A DNA stretch of 5,175 nt from Planctomycetota bacterium (GCA_003644265.1 QNBX01000249.1:1-5175), one strand, 5' to 3'; numbered from the stretch's first letter, positions 1 to 5,175 are shown. Notes: generated from the sequence alone by a model not told the origin. Made by a program: numbers and translations.

Positions 1-2
1 AG

Positions 3-548
3 CAGTCCACGGGCTTCGTGTCCATGGATGACGTGCTGGTGAGCTCGGGCATCCTGGGCGCGCCGGCCATCTACCAGTGCCGGGCCATGACGGACGACGG
101 CAACATCATCGTCGGCCAGAGCGGCAACCCCAACGGCGGGGGCTGGGCCGGCTTCATCTTCGAGTTCGACACCGACGGCTCCTGGGACGACGTGGGTCAC
201 GCCATGGCCGGTACCAACGGCGAGCCCAGCCTGCAGGGCAGCGGCCCGCTGCTGCCCTTCGCGCAGGTGAGCATCTCGCTCAGCAACGCCCTGCCGAGCG
301 CCAACGCCTTCTTGATCATCGGCCTGTCCGCGCTGAATGCACCGTTCAAGAGCGGCGTGCTGGTGGCGAGCCCCGACATGATCATCGGCCCGTTGGGCAC
401 CGACGCCACCGGCAGCCTCGACCTCAGCTCCTTCTGGCCGTCGGACGTGCCCAGCGCCTTCGTCACCTACTTCCAGTACTGGATCCCGGACGCGGGCGGA
501 CCCATGGGCTTCGCCGCCTCCAACGGCCTCACGGCCACCACCCCGTAG
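3..548 (+). CDS. Secreted HAF-type repeat protein, copy 1 of 4; 3' part only (5' end outside window)
   Basis: The reading frame is open from base 3 and ends at TAG 546-548, leaving 181 residues that align with the last 40% of the three complete copies downstream. The codons before the first possible start (GTG 18) already match: STGFVSMDD here against AVGFVSMDD in copies 3 and 4. The gene therefore enters from the left and does not start at 18. The visible part holds the seventh repeat unit (AMTDDGNIIVG, about visible residues 28-38, then the strand GFIFEF at 50-55) and the whole C-terminal domain, ending in QYWIPDAGGP and ATTP. Protein function is unknown. Export is inferred from the signal peptides of its paralogues, since its own N-terminus is not seen. 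Some blocks resemble copy 2 (CRAMTDDGN, GHA-x-AG, DAGGP) and others copies 3 and 4 (GSGPLLPFA, GLSALNAPF, VPSAF). Confidence 0.9.
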   Translation, partial: QSTGFVSMDDVLVSSGILGAPAIYQCRAMTDDGNIIVGQSGNPNGGGWAGFIFEFDTDGSWDDVGHAMAGTNGEPSLQGSGPLLPFAQVSISLSNALPSANAFLIIGLSALNAPFKSGVLVASPDMIIGPLGTDATGSLDLSSFWPSDVPSAFVTYFQYWIPDAGGPMGFAASNGLTATTP

Positions 549-562
549 GTCAGCGGCTGACC
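548..562 (+). other. Perfect hairpin overlapping the stop of copy 1
   Basis: GGTCAG (548-553), loop CGG, CTGACC (557-562): a 6-bp perfect stem that begins on the last base of the stop codon. No T-run follows, so it is not a classical intrinsic terminator. It could protect the 3' end of the transcript or be chance in GC-rich DNA. Confidence 0.35.
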
Positions 563-571
563 GCTCAGCAA

Positions 572-609
572 GCGCGTGCGCGCCCGCGCACGCGCACGCG
601 CACGCGCGT
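572..609 (+). repeat. Alternating purine-pyrimidine CG/CA tract with hexamer repeats
   Basis: Bases 585-602 are three tandem copies of CGCGCA, followed by a near-copy CGCGCG (603-608). Strict purine-pyrimidine alternation runs from 585 to 609, and a second alternating block lies at 572-583. The 11-mer at 572-582 is the exact reverse complement of 585-595, 591-601 and 597-607, so one arm can pair in three registers. Such sequence is known to favour Z-DNA or cruciform structure under negative supercoiling. A role here is inference. It sits in the 102-base gap between copies 1 and 2, 41 bases before the start of copy 2. Confidence 0.7.
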
Positions 610-650
610 CACTCTCCTTCAATAACTCTCTCTCGAGTAACACTCACGTG

Positions 651-2021
651 ATGATCCTCCGCAACTCCATCCTGAGCCTGATCGCGACGACCGCGCTGGC
701 CGTCGCTGTTCCCGCCCAACAACTCGTCAACCTGCCCGTGGGCACCTGGGCCAACGACATCACGCCCGACGGCGAGACCGTCGTGGGCACGTCCAACGTC
801 GGTGGCTTCATCTGGCGCTGGCAAGTCGACGCCGAGCCCACGTACGTCCCCGGGGGCGACATGGTCGCCGTGTCCGACGACGGCTCCGTCGTCCTGGGCA
901 ACATCTGGGTGGGCGGCAGCCCGTACGCCGCGCTTTGGACCGAGGACGGCGGCTGGGATGCCCTGGACTTCTCTGCCTTCTCGCCTTGCGGTCCCTCGGT
1001 GAGCAGCGGCTACGCCCTCTCCGGTGACGGCAAGTCCGCCACGGGCCTGGGCTGGAATGGCTGCGACGCCCGCGGCTTCCTCTGGACCGAGGCTGGAGGC
1101 GTTCAGATGCTCGACAGCCTGGGCAACGGCAGCAACCGCGCCAGCGCCATCTCGCGCGACGGCCAGGTCATCGGCGGCTTCGCCCAAGGGTCCTTCAACC
1201 GCACGCCCGCGGTGTGGGCGAGCGATGGAAGCGGCTGGCTCTACAACGTCAACGACCTCGGAGAAGTGCACGGCCTCAACAACGACGGCTCCGTGATCCT
1301 GGGTGAGTACAACGGCCGGGCGTTCATGGATGACGGCAGCGGCATCACCATCCTGGGCAGCCTCAACGGCGGCAACTGGACCGGCATCGCCACCGACATC
1401 AGCGAGGATGGACAGACCGTCGTGGGCTACGACACCGTTAGCTTGGCTCGCCAGGCGTGGATGTGGACGCCCGCCACGGGCATCGTCTCCATGAACGATG
1501 TCATGGCCAACGCAGGCTATCCCGGTGCGGCTGACACGTTCGTGTGCCGCGCCATGACGGACGACGGCAACGTGATCGTGGGCGGCACCCTCGCCGACGG
1601 CGGCGGCCCCTTCGGCTTCGGCGGCTTCATCTTCGAGCGCGAGGACACCGAGACCTGGGAAGACCTGGGTCACGCGCTGGCAGGCAGCAACGGCCTGCCG
1701 CACATCACGGGGACGGGTGACCTGTCGCCGCTGTCCGGCGTCTCGCTCATGCTGACCAACGCCCTGCCCAATGGCTCGGCCTGGCTGATCATGGGCTCTG
1801 CCAACATCAGCGCGCCCTTCAAGGGCGGCGTGCAGGTGCCCTCGCCCGAGATCCTGCTGGGCCCCCTGAGCGTGCGCCCCTCGGGTGACCTGCCGTTGGC
1901 GGCGCACTGGCCCGCCGGCATGCCCGGCGACGTCACGACCTACATGCAGTACTGGATCCCGGACGCGGGCGGCCCCTACGGCTACGCGGCCTCCAACGCC
2001 CTGGCTGCGACGACCCCATGA
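651..2021 (+). CDS. Secreted seven-unit HAF-type repeat protein, copy 2 of 4
   Basis: A 456-residue protein of unknown function, predicted to be exported. Residues 1-22 form a Sec signal peptide: basic start (MILRN), hydrophobic core, and VPA before QQ at 23-24. Seven DG motifs follow at residues 40-41, 77-78, 126-127, 170-171, 212-213, 253-254 and 305-306. Each continues as x-x-[VIAS]-x-G, and most are followed by an aromatic strand such as FIWRW, AALWT, GFLWT, AVW or AWMW. This fits HAF-type repeats and a seven-bladed propeller. The domain from about 345 ends in QYWIPDAGGP and ATTP. ATG 651 is chosen because it gives a standard signal peptide and the same length as copy 3. GTG 648 is possible. 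The frame runs back to GTG 576, but that adds an Arg-Ala run from the CG/CA tract. The ribosome binding site is weak (GAG 635-637). It is the most divergent copy: it lacks the Cys found in units 1 and 6 of copies 3 and 4, and has Cys299 in unit 7. Confidence 0.93.
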   Translation: MILRNSILSLIATTALAVAVPAQQLVNLPVGTWANDITPDGETVVGTSNVGGFIWRWQVDAEPTYVPGGDMVAVSDDGSVVLGNIWVGGSPYAALWTEDGGWDALDFSAFSPCGPSVSSGYALSGDGKSATGLGWNGCDARGFLWTEAGGVQMLDSLGNGSNRASAISRDGQVIGGFAQGSFNRTPAVWASDGSGWLYNVNDLGEVHGLNNDGSVILGEYNGRAFMDDGSGITILGSLNGGNWTGIATDISEDGQTVVGYDTVSLARQAWMWTPATGIVSMNDVMANAGYPGAADTFVCRAMTDDGNVIVGGTLADGGGPFGFGGFIFEREDTETWEDLGHALAGSNGLPHITGTGDLSPLSGVSLMLTNALPNGSAWLIMGSANISAPFKGGVQVPSPEILLGPLSVRPSGDLPLAAHWPAGMPGDVTTYMQYWIPDAGGPYGYAASNALAATTP

Positions 2022-2087
2022 AGACGCAGCAACCCGGAAGCCCGGCAGCAGTCGGACACCCGGGGCACGAGAGATGAACCGATGACC

Positions 2088-2126
2088 CCGGCGCCCGGCG
2101 ACGCACCCCGCGTGGCTGGGCGCCGG
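2088..2126 (+). terminator. Inverted repeat after copy 2, possible transcript end
   Basis: CCGGCGCCC (2088-2096) is the perfect reverse complement of GGGCGCCGG (2118-2126). The 21-base loop holds an inner stem, ACGC (2101-2104) with GCGT (2110-2113). The structure lies 67 bases after the stop of copy 2. There is no T-run after it, so it would be a non-canonical terminator or a 3'-end stabiliser. The structure is seen; its role is inferred. Confidence 0.4.
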
Positions 2127-2132
2127 CCTTCC

Positions 2133-2148
2133 GAGACCTGCGGGTCTC
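2133..2148 (+). other. Second hairpin in the copy 2-copy 3 gap
   Basis: GAGACC (2133-2138), loop TGCG, GGTCTC (2143-2148): a perfect 6-bp stem with a four-base loop. It starts 7 bases after the preceding 9-bp inverted repeat. The pair looks like a stacked structured 3' end for the copy 2 transcript. No T-run follows. Confidence 0.4.
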
Positions 2149-2231
2149 ATGCGCACCCGACGCGAACCCACCCTGACCATCACATGCCATACTGCTAGCA
2201 GGCCGATAGCTGCGGCCTGGCCTCCAAATCA
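2149..2231 (+). other. Gene-free stretch upstream of copy 3 with a palindrome and hairpin
   Basis: This is the less GC-rich part of the 241-base gap. It holds the 10-base palindrome CTGCTAGCAG (2192-2201), overlapped by a hairpin: CAGGCCG (2199-2205), loop ATAGCTG, CGGCCTG (2213-2219). A promoter for copies 3 and 4 would be expected here, and the palindrome could be an operator. I see no convincing -35/-10 pair at normal spacing: CATACT at 2188-2193 resembles a -10 box but has no partner. ATG 2149 opens a frame into copy 3 and is not taken as its start. Confidence 0.3.
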
Positions 2232-2262
2232 CACGCCACAGATGACACCGGAGAGTCCAACC
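2232..2262 (+). repeat. Leader of copy 3, duplicated in front of copy 4
   Basis: The order GCCAC (2235-2239), ATGAC (2242-2246), GGAGAG (2250-2255) and a CC-containing run up to the ATG recurs at 3687-3713 before copy 4, with small indels. The duplication therefore included the translation signal, not only the coding sequence. No such block is visible before copy 2. Confidence 0.65.
2250..2255 (+). promoter_or_regulatory. Ribosome binding site of copy 3
   Basis: GGAGAG lies 7 bases before ATG 2263. This fixes the start at 2263 (or the adjacent ATG 2266). The farther in-frame ATG 2242 lies in front of the ribosome binding site, and its counterpart before copy 4 (ATG 3697) is out of frame. Confidence 0.75.
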
Positions 2263-3633
2263 ATGATGACCCGTCACTTGATGACCGCCCTCGTCGCGGT
2301 CGCCCTGTGCCCCTCCGCAGGCGCCCAGCAGTTCGTGCTCGTGCCGGACAGCTACAGTTGCTCCGACGTCACGCCCGACGGCCGCATCGTCGTGGGGTGG
2401 GGCGACGGCGGAGTCTTCTGGTGGGATTGGAAGACCGACCCGGACCCGGTCTACATCGGTGGAGTCTGGGCAACGGCGGTGTCGGACGACGGCCTGACCA
2501 TCCTGGGCAGCGCCGAATTCCCCCCGGGCTCCGGCGACTCATTCGCCGCCATCTGGACCTTGGCAACGGGCTGGCAGAGCTTGGGCACCCTGGGCACCTG
2601 CGGCTCGAACAGCAGCCCATCCGACCTCTCCGGCGACGGCAAGGTGGCCGTGGGACTGACGTGGGCCGGCTGCAGCGGGCAAGGCTTCCGCTGGACGGCG
2701 GCCACGGGCATGCAGCCGCTGGCGATGCTCGCCAACGGGCAGAACCGTGCCAAGACCACCAACGATGACGGCAGCGTCATCGGCGGCTTTGCCCAGGGCA
2801 ACTTCTCGCGCACGCCCAGCCTGTGGGCCGGCGACCTGACCGGCTTCGCCTGGGACGCGGACGCCCTCGGTGAGGTCTCGGGCATGAACAACGATGGCAC
2901 CACCCTGCTCGGCCAGTGGGACGGCCAGGCGTTCATCCTCGACAGCGTATCGTTCACGCAGATCGGCAGCCTCAACAGCGGTTGGAACGGTTGCGCCACG
3001 GAGATCTCCGAGGACGGCAACCTGATCGGCGGACATGACTTCCAGGGGCTCGGCAAGCAGGCCTGGCTCTGGAAGCAGGCCGTCGGTTTCGTGTCGATGG
3101 ATGACGTCGTGTTGGGAGCGGGCGTTCTGGACGCGCTCCCCATTCTCAGCGTCAGCGGCATGAGCGATGACGGCAATGTGCTGGTGGGCAACAGCGGCTC
3201 CCTCGTCCCCGTAGGCACCCCCGGGGGCTTCAGCGGCTACATCTTCGAGTTCGACACCGACGGCACCTGGGCCGACCTGGGCAACGGCTTGGCCGGCGCC
3301 ACGGGCGTGCCCGCGCTGGTCGGCGGCGGCCCGCTGCTGCCCTTTGCCACCGTGGAGCTCAACCTGAGCAACGCGCTGCCCGGCGGCCAGGGCTGGCTGG
3401 TGGCAGGCCTCTCGGCGCTCAACGCGCCGTTCAATGGCGGCATACTGATTCCCAACTTCGACGCCCTCTTCGGCCCCCTGGCCATCGACGGCGCCGGCGA
3501 GATTGCGCTCAGCAGCTTCTGGCCGGCGAACGTGCCGAGCGCCTTCACGACCTACTTCCAGTACTGGATCCCTGACGCGACGGGCGTGCAGGGCTTCGCG
3601 GCCTCCAACGGCGTGTCCGCTACGACTCCCTAG
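2263..3633 (+). CDS. Secreted seven-unit HAF-type repeat protein, copy 3 of 4
   Basis: A 456-residue predicted exported protein of unknown function. The signal peptide is residues 1-21: MTRH n-region, hydrophobic LMTALVAVAL, and AGA before QQ. Seven DG motifs lie at residues 39-40, 76-77, 125-126, 169-170, 211-212, 251-252 and 303-304. Each is followed by a loop and a strand such as FWWDW, AAIWT, GFRWT, SLW, AFIL, AWLW or GYIFEF, as in HAF-type repeats, which suggests a seven-bladed propeller. Residues from about 345 form the shared C-terminal domain (GPLLPFA, LSNALP, GLSALNAPF, SSFWP, FQYWIPDA, GFAASNG, ATTP). Cys113 and Cys137 flank the third DG motif and could form a disulfide. Cys33 and Cys244 sit just before units 1 and 6. 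The start is set by GGAGAG 7 bases upstream and by alignment with copy 4. No catalytic motif is seen. It probably starts a transcription unit shared with copy 4, 80 bases downstream. Confidence 0.95.
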   Translation: MMTRHLMTALVAVALCPSAGAQQFVLVPDSYSCSDVTPDGRIVVGWGDGGVFWWDWKTDPDPVYIGGVWATAVSDDGLTILGSAEFPPGSGDSFAAIWTLATGWQSLGTLGTCGSNSSPSDLSGDGKVAVGLTWAGCSGQGFRWTAATGMQPLAMLANGQNRAKTTNDDGSVIGGFAQGNFSRTPSLWAGDLTGFAWDADALGEVSGMNNDGTTLLGQWDGQAFILDSVSFTQIGSLNSGWNGCATEISEDGNLIGGHDFQGLGKQAWLWKQAVGFVSMDDVVLGAGVLDALPILSVSGMSDDGNVLVGNSGSLVPVGTPGGFSGYIFEFDTDGTWADLGNGLAGATGVPALVGGGPLLPFATVELNLSNALPGGQGWLVAGLSALNAPFNGGILIPNFDALFGPLAIDGAGEIALSSFWPANVPSAFTTYFQYWIPDATGVQGFAASNGVSATTP

Positions 3634-3652
3634 GGTCTCCACCCGACTCCTG

Positions 3653-3675
3653 CCAGGGCGCAACCCGCGCGCTGG
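3653..3675 (+). other. Hairpin in the copy 3-copy 4 gap
   Basis: CCAGGGCGC (3653-3661), loop AACCC, GCGCGCTGG (3667-3675): nine positions with eight pairs and one G-G mismatch (3657/3671). It lies between the stop of copy 3 and the ribosome binding site of copy 4, with no T-run. It could be an attenuating or processing structure that sets the ratio of the two proteins, or chance in GC-rich DNA. Confidence 0.35.
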
Positions 3676-3686
3676 CCCCCAGCCCA

Positions 3687-3713
3687 CGCGCCACGCATGA
3701 CCAGGAGAGCCCC
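3687..3713 (+). repeat. Leader of copy 4, counterpart of the copy 3 leader
   Basis: GCCAC (3690-3694), ATGAC (3697-3701), GGAGAG (3704-3709) and CCCC before the ATG match the 2232-2262 block before copy 3 in order and near-equal spacing. This supports duplication of a unit that carried its own translation signal. Confidence 0.65.
3704..3709 (+). promoter_or_regulatory. Ribosome binding site of copy 4
   Basis: GGAGAG, preceded by A (AGGAGAG), ends 4 bases before ATG 3714 and 10 before the in-frame ATG 3720. Either ATG could be used; 3714 is kept as the first. Confidence 0.75.
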
Positions 3714-5078
3714 ATGAACATGACCCGTTGTCTGATGACCGCGCTGCTGGCGGTCGCCCTGTGCCCCTCAGCAGGCGCCCAGCAGTTCGTGCTCGTGCCG
3801 GACGGCTACTCCTGCGCGGACGTGACGCCCGACGGCCGCGTCGTCGTTGGCCGCGGCTTGGGCGGCGTCTTCTGGTGGGACTGGAAGCACGACCCGAGCC
3901 CTGTGTCCATCGGCGGAGAGTACGTGAGGGCCGTGTCGGACGACGGCCTGACCATCCTGGGCGGCGCCAAGTTCCCAGCGGTCACCGGCGACACCTTCCC
4001 GGCCATCTGGACCCAGGCGACGGGCTGGCAGAGCCTGGGGACCCTGGGCACCTGTGGCTCGAATGGGTCGTCGTCCGATCTGTCGGGTGACGGCTTGGTG
4101 GCCGTGGGCCTGACCTGGTCCAGCTGCAGCGGGCAGGGCTTCCGCTGGACGGCGGCCACCGGCATGCAGCCCTTGGAGATGCTCGCCAACGGAAACAACC
4201 GCGCCAAGGTCACCAACGACGACGGCAGCGTCATCGGCGGCTTCGCCCAGGGCAACTTCTCGCGCACTCCCAGCCTGTGGGCTGGTGACCTGAGCGGCTT
4301 CGTTTGGGACGCGGACTTCATTGGTGAGGTCTCGGGCATGAACAACGACGGCTCCACCCTGCTCGGCGACTGGAGCGGGGAGGCCTTCATTCTCGACAGC
4401 GTGTCCTTCACGCAGATCGGCAGCCTCAACAGCGGTTGGGGCGGTTGCGCTACGGAGATCAGCGAGGACGGCAGCCTGGTCGCCGGTCACGACACCCTGC
4501 AGCTGGCCAAGCAGGCCTGGCTGTGGAAGCAAGCCGTGGGGTTCGTGTCGATGGATGACGTGGTGCTGGGCGCGGGCTTTCTGAGCGCGCCGCCCATCCT
4601 GGCCGTCAACGGCATGAGCGACGACGGCAACGTGCTGGTGGGCAACAGCGGGGGCCTCGGCGGTGGTGGCGGCCCCAGCGGCTACATCTTCGAGTTCGAC
4701 TCCGACGGCACCTGGGCCGACCTGGGCGACGGCCTGGCCGGCGCCACGGGCGTGCCCGCGCTGGTCGGCAGCGGACCGCTGCTGCCCTTTGCCACCGTGG
4801 AGCTCAACCTGAGCAACGCCCTGCCCGGCGGCCAGGGCTGGCTGGTTGTCGGCCTCTCTGCGCTCAACGTGCCATTCAACGGCGGCATGCTGATTCCCAA
4901 CTTCGACGCGCTCTTCGGCCCCCTGACCATCGACGGCTCCGGCGACATCGCGCTCAGCAGCTTCTGGCCGTCGGCCGTGCCGAGCGCCTTCACGACGTAC
5001 TTCCAGTACTGGATCCCCGACGCGGCGGGCGTGCAGGGCTTCGCAGCCTCCAACGGCGTCTCAGCTACGACCCCCTAG
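3714..5078 (+). CDS. Secreted seven-unit HAF-type repeat protein, copy 4 of 4
   Basis: A 454-residue predicted exported protein of unknown function, about 84% identical to copy 3 (roughly 70 differences by hand count). The signal peptide is residues 1-22 (core LMTALLAVAL, AGA before QQ). DG motifs at 40-41, 77-78, 126-127, 170-171, 212-213, 252-253 and 304-305 give seven units, again suggesting a seven-bladed propeller. The C-terminal domain from about 343 ends in FQYWIPDAAG, GFAASNG and ATTP. Cysteines 34, 114, 138 and 245 match those of copy 3. The loop in unit 7 has become a glycine run (GGLGGGGGP) where copy 3 has SLVPVGTPGG, which explains the two-residue length difference. Most other differences fall in loops after the DG strands. 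There is no lipobox: the Cys in the signal core is preceded by Leu. The 80-base gap and shared direction suggest co-transcription with copy 3. Confidence 0.95.
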   Translation: MNMTRCLMTALLAVALCPSAGAQQFVLVPDGYSCADVTPDGRVVVGRGLGGVFWWDWKHDPSPVSIGGEYVRAVSDDGLTILGGAKFPAVTGDTFPAIWTQATGWQSLGTLGTCGSNGSSSDLSGDGLVAVGLTWSSCSGQGFRWTAATGMQPLEMLANGNNRAKVTNDDGSVIGGFAQGNFSRTPSLWAGDLSGFVWDADFIGEVSGMNNDGSTLLGDWSGEAFILDSVSFTQIGSLNSGWGGCATEISEDGSLVAGHDTLQLAKQAWLWKQAVGFVSMDDVVLGAGFLSAPPILAVNGMSDDGNVLVGNSGGLGGGGGPSGYIFEFDSDGTWADLGDGLAGATGVPALVGSGPLLPFATVELNLSNALPGGQGWLVVGLSALNVPFNGGMLIPNFDALFGPLTIDGSGDIALSSFWPSAVPSAFTTYFQYWIPDAAGVQGFAASNGVSATTP

Positions 5079-5175
5079 CAGCCTGTGGCGGAAGGGCCGT
5101 TTTGAGATGCCGTCACGCCGCTGCGTAGCAGCCCAAGCGCGCGGGGGCTCGCCGGAGGATTCTCGCGATTTGTGC
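5079..5175 (+). other. Gene-free right end, possible transcript end of copy 4
   Basis: No coding region is supported. GGC (5087-5089) can pair with GCC (5096-5098), followed by GTTTT (5099-5103), a three-pair stem too weak to call a terminator. A second small hairpin is GCTGC (5120-5124), loop GTA, GCAGC (5128-5132). GGAGGA at 5154-5159 looks like a ribosome binding site for a gene starting at or beyond the right edge (TTG 5170 or GTG 5172), but too little sequence remains to judge. Confidence 0.3.

Noticed and set aside
472..487. Palindromes CCAGTACTGG and GGATCC repeated near the end of the copies
   Set aside because: They encode the conserved residues QYWI at the same place in each copy, so protein conservation and shared ancestry explain them.
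77..625. Second + strand frame over copy 1 (182 codons)
   Set aside because: The translation is Arg-rich and runs into the CG/CA tract. It is a shadow of the copy 1 frame, which aligns with the three paralogues.
576..650. N-terminal extension of copy 2 from GTG 576
   Set aside because: It would add an Arg-Ala run encoded by the CG/CA repeat ahead of a clear signal peptide. ATG 651 gives a normal exported protein of the same length as copy 3.
609..2183. Long open frame on the - strand (524 codons) opposite copy 2, and similar ones opposite copies 3 and 4
   Set aside because: They mirror the G/C-rich third codon positions of the + strand genes. Their translations are low-complexity Arg/Ala/Gly/Val-rich with no signal peptide or recognisable domain, whereas the + strand frames are conserved between copies.
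2173..2193. Promoter with CTGACC as -35 and CATACT as -10
   Set aside because: The spacing is only 9 bases, against about 17 expected, and both boxes are poor matches.
2149..2262. N-terminal extension of copy 3 from ATG 2149 or ATG 2242
   Set aside because: The good ribosome binding site (2250-2255) lies downstream of both. The counterpart of ATG 2242 before copy 4 is out of frame, and the signal peptide starts at 2263.
2296..2320. Lipoprotein signal at the Cys in VALC of copies 3 and 4
   Set aside because: The residue before the Cys is Leu, where a lipobox needs Gly, Ala or Ser. AGA followed by QQ a few residues later fits ordinary signal peptidase I cleavage.
5087..5103. Intrinsic terminator after copy 4 (GGC/GCC stem followed by GTTTT)
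   Set aside because: The stem has only three pairs and the T-run is four bases. It is too weak to call on sequence alone.

Overview
The window is a high-GC bacterial segment (strong G/C preference at third codon positions). All of its coding capacity lies on the + strand, in four tandem, related genes for secreted proteins. The first is cut by the left edge (1-548). Three complete copies follow at 651-2021 (456 aa), 2263-3633 (456 aa) and 3714-5078 (454 aa). No RNA gene, CRISPR array, transposase or integrase is visible. The host is inferred, not proven, to be a planctomycete-like or similar large-genome environmental bacterium. The reason is the C-terminal domain ending in QYWI-D-x-G-x-x-G-[FY]-AASN-x-x-x-ATTP, which I associate from memory with secreted proteins of marine Planctomycetota.

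Each complete protein has the same layout. It starts with a Sec signal peptide cleaved just before QQ. A body of seven units follows, each built as S-x-DG-x-x-[VIL]-x-G, a loop, and an aromatic strand of the F/W-x-W type. These resemble HAF-type extracellular repeats, and seven units suggest a seven-bladed beta-propeller. A C-terminal beta-rich domain of about 110 residues ends in ATTP. No catalytic motif is visible, so the molecular function is unknown. A binding or surface role is only inference.

Copies 3 and 4 are close relatives, about 84% identical in protein by hand count. They also share about 25-30 bases of leader with a strong GGAGAG ribosome binding site, so they come from a recent duplication. 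Copy 2 is the most divergent, with its own signal peptide and a weak ribosome binding site. Copy 1 is intermediate: some blocks match copy 2 and others match copies 3 and 4.

The gaps are 102, 241 and 80 bases and contain several perfect or near-perfect inverted repeats. The 102-base gap has a CG/CA alternating tract able to fold or form Z-DNA. The 241-base gap has three hairpins and may separate two transcription units (copies 1-2 and copies 3-4). The last 97 bases hold no supported gene. Differences between copies concentrate in the loops on one presumed face of the propeller, while the loop of unit 4 is nearly invariant. This is the most interesting pattern here.
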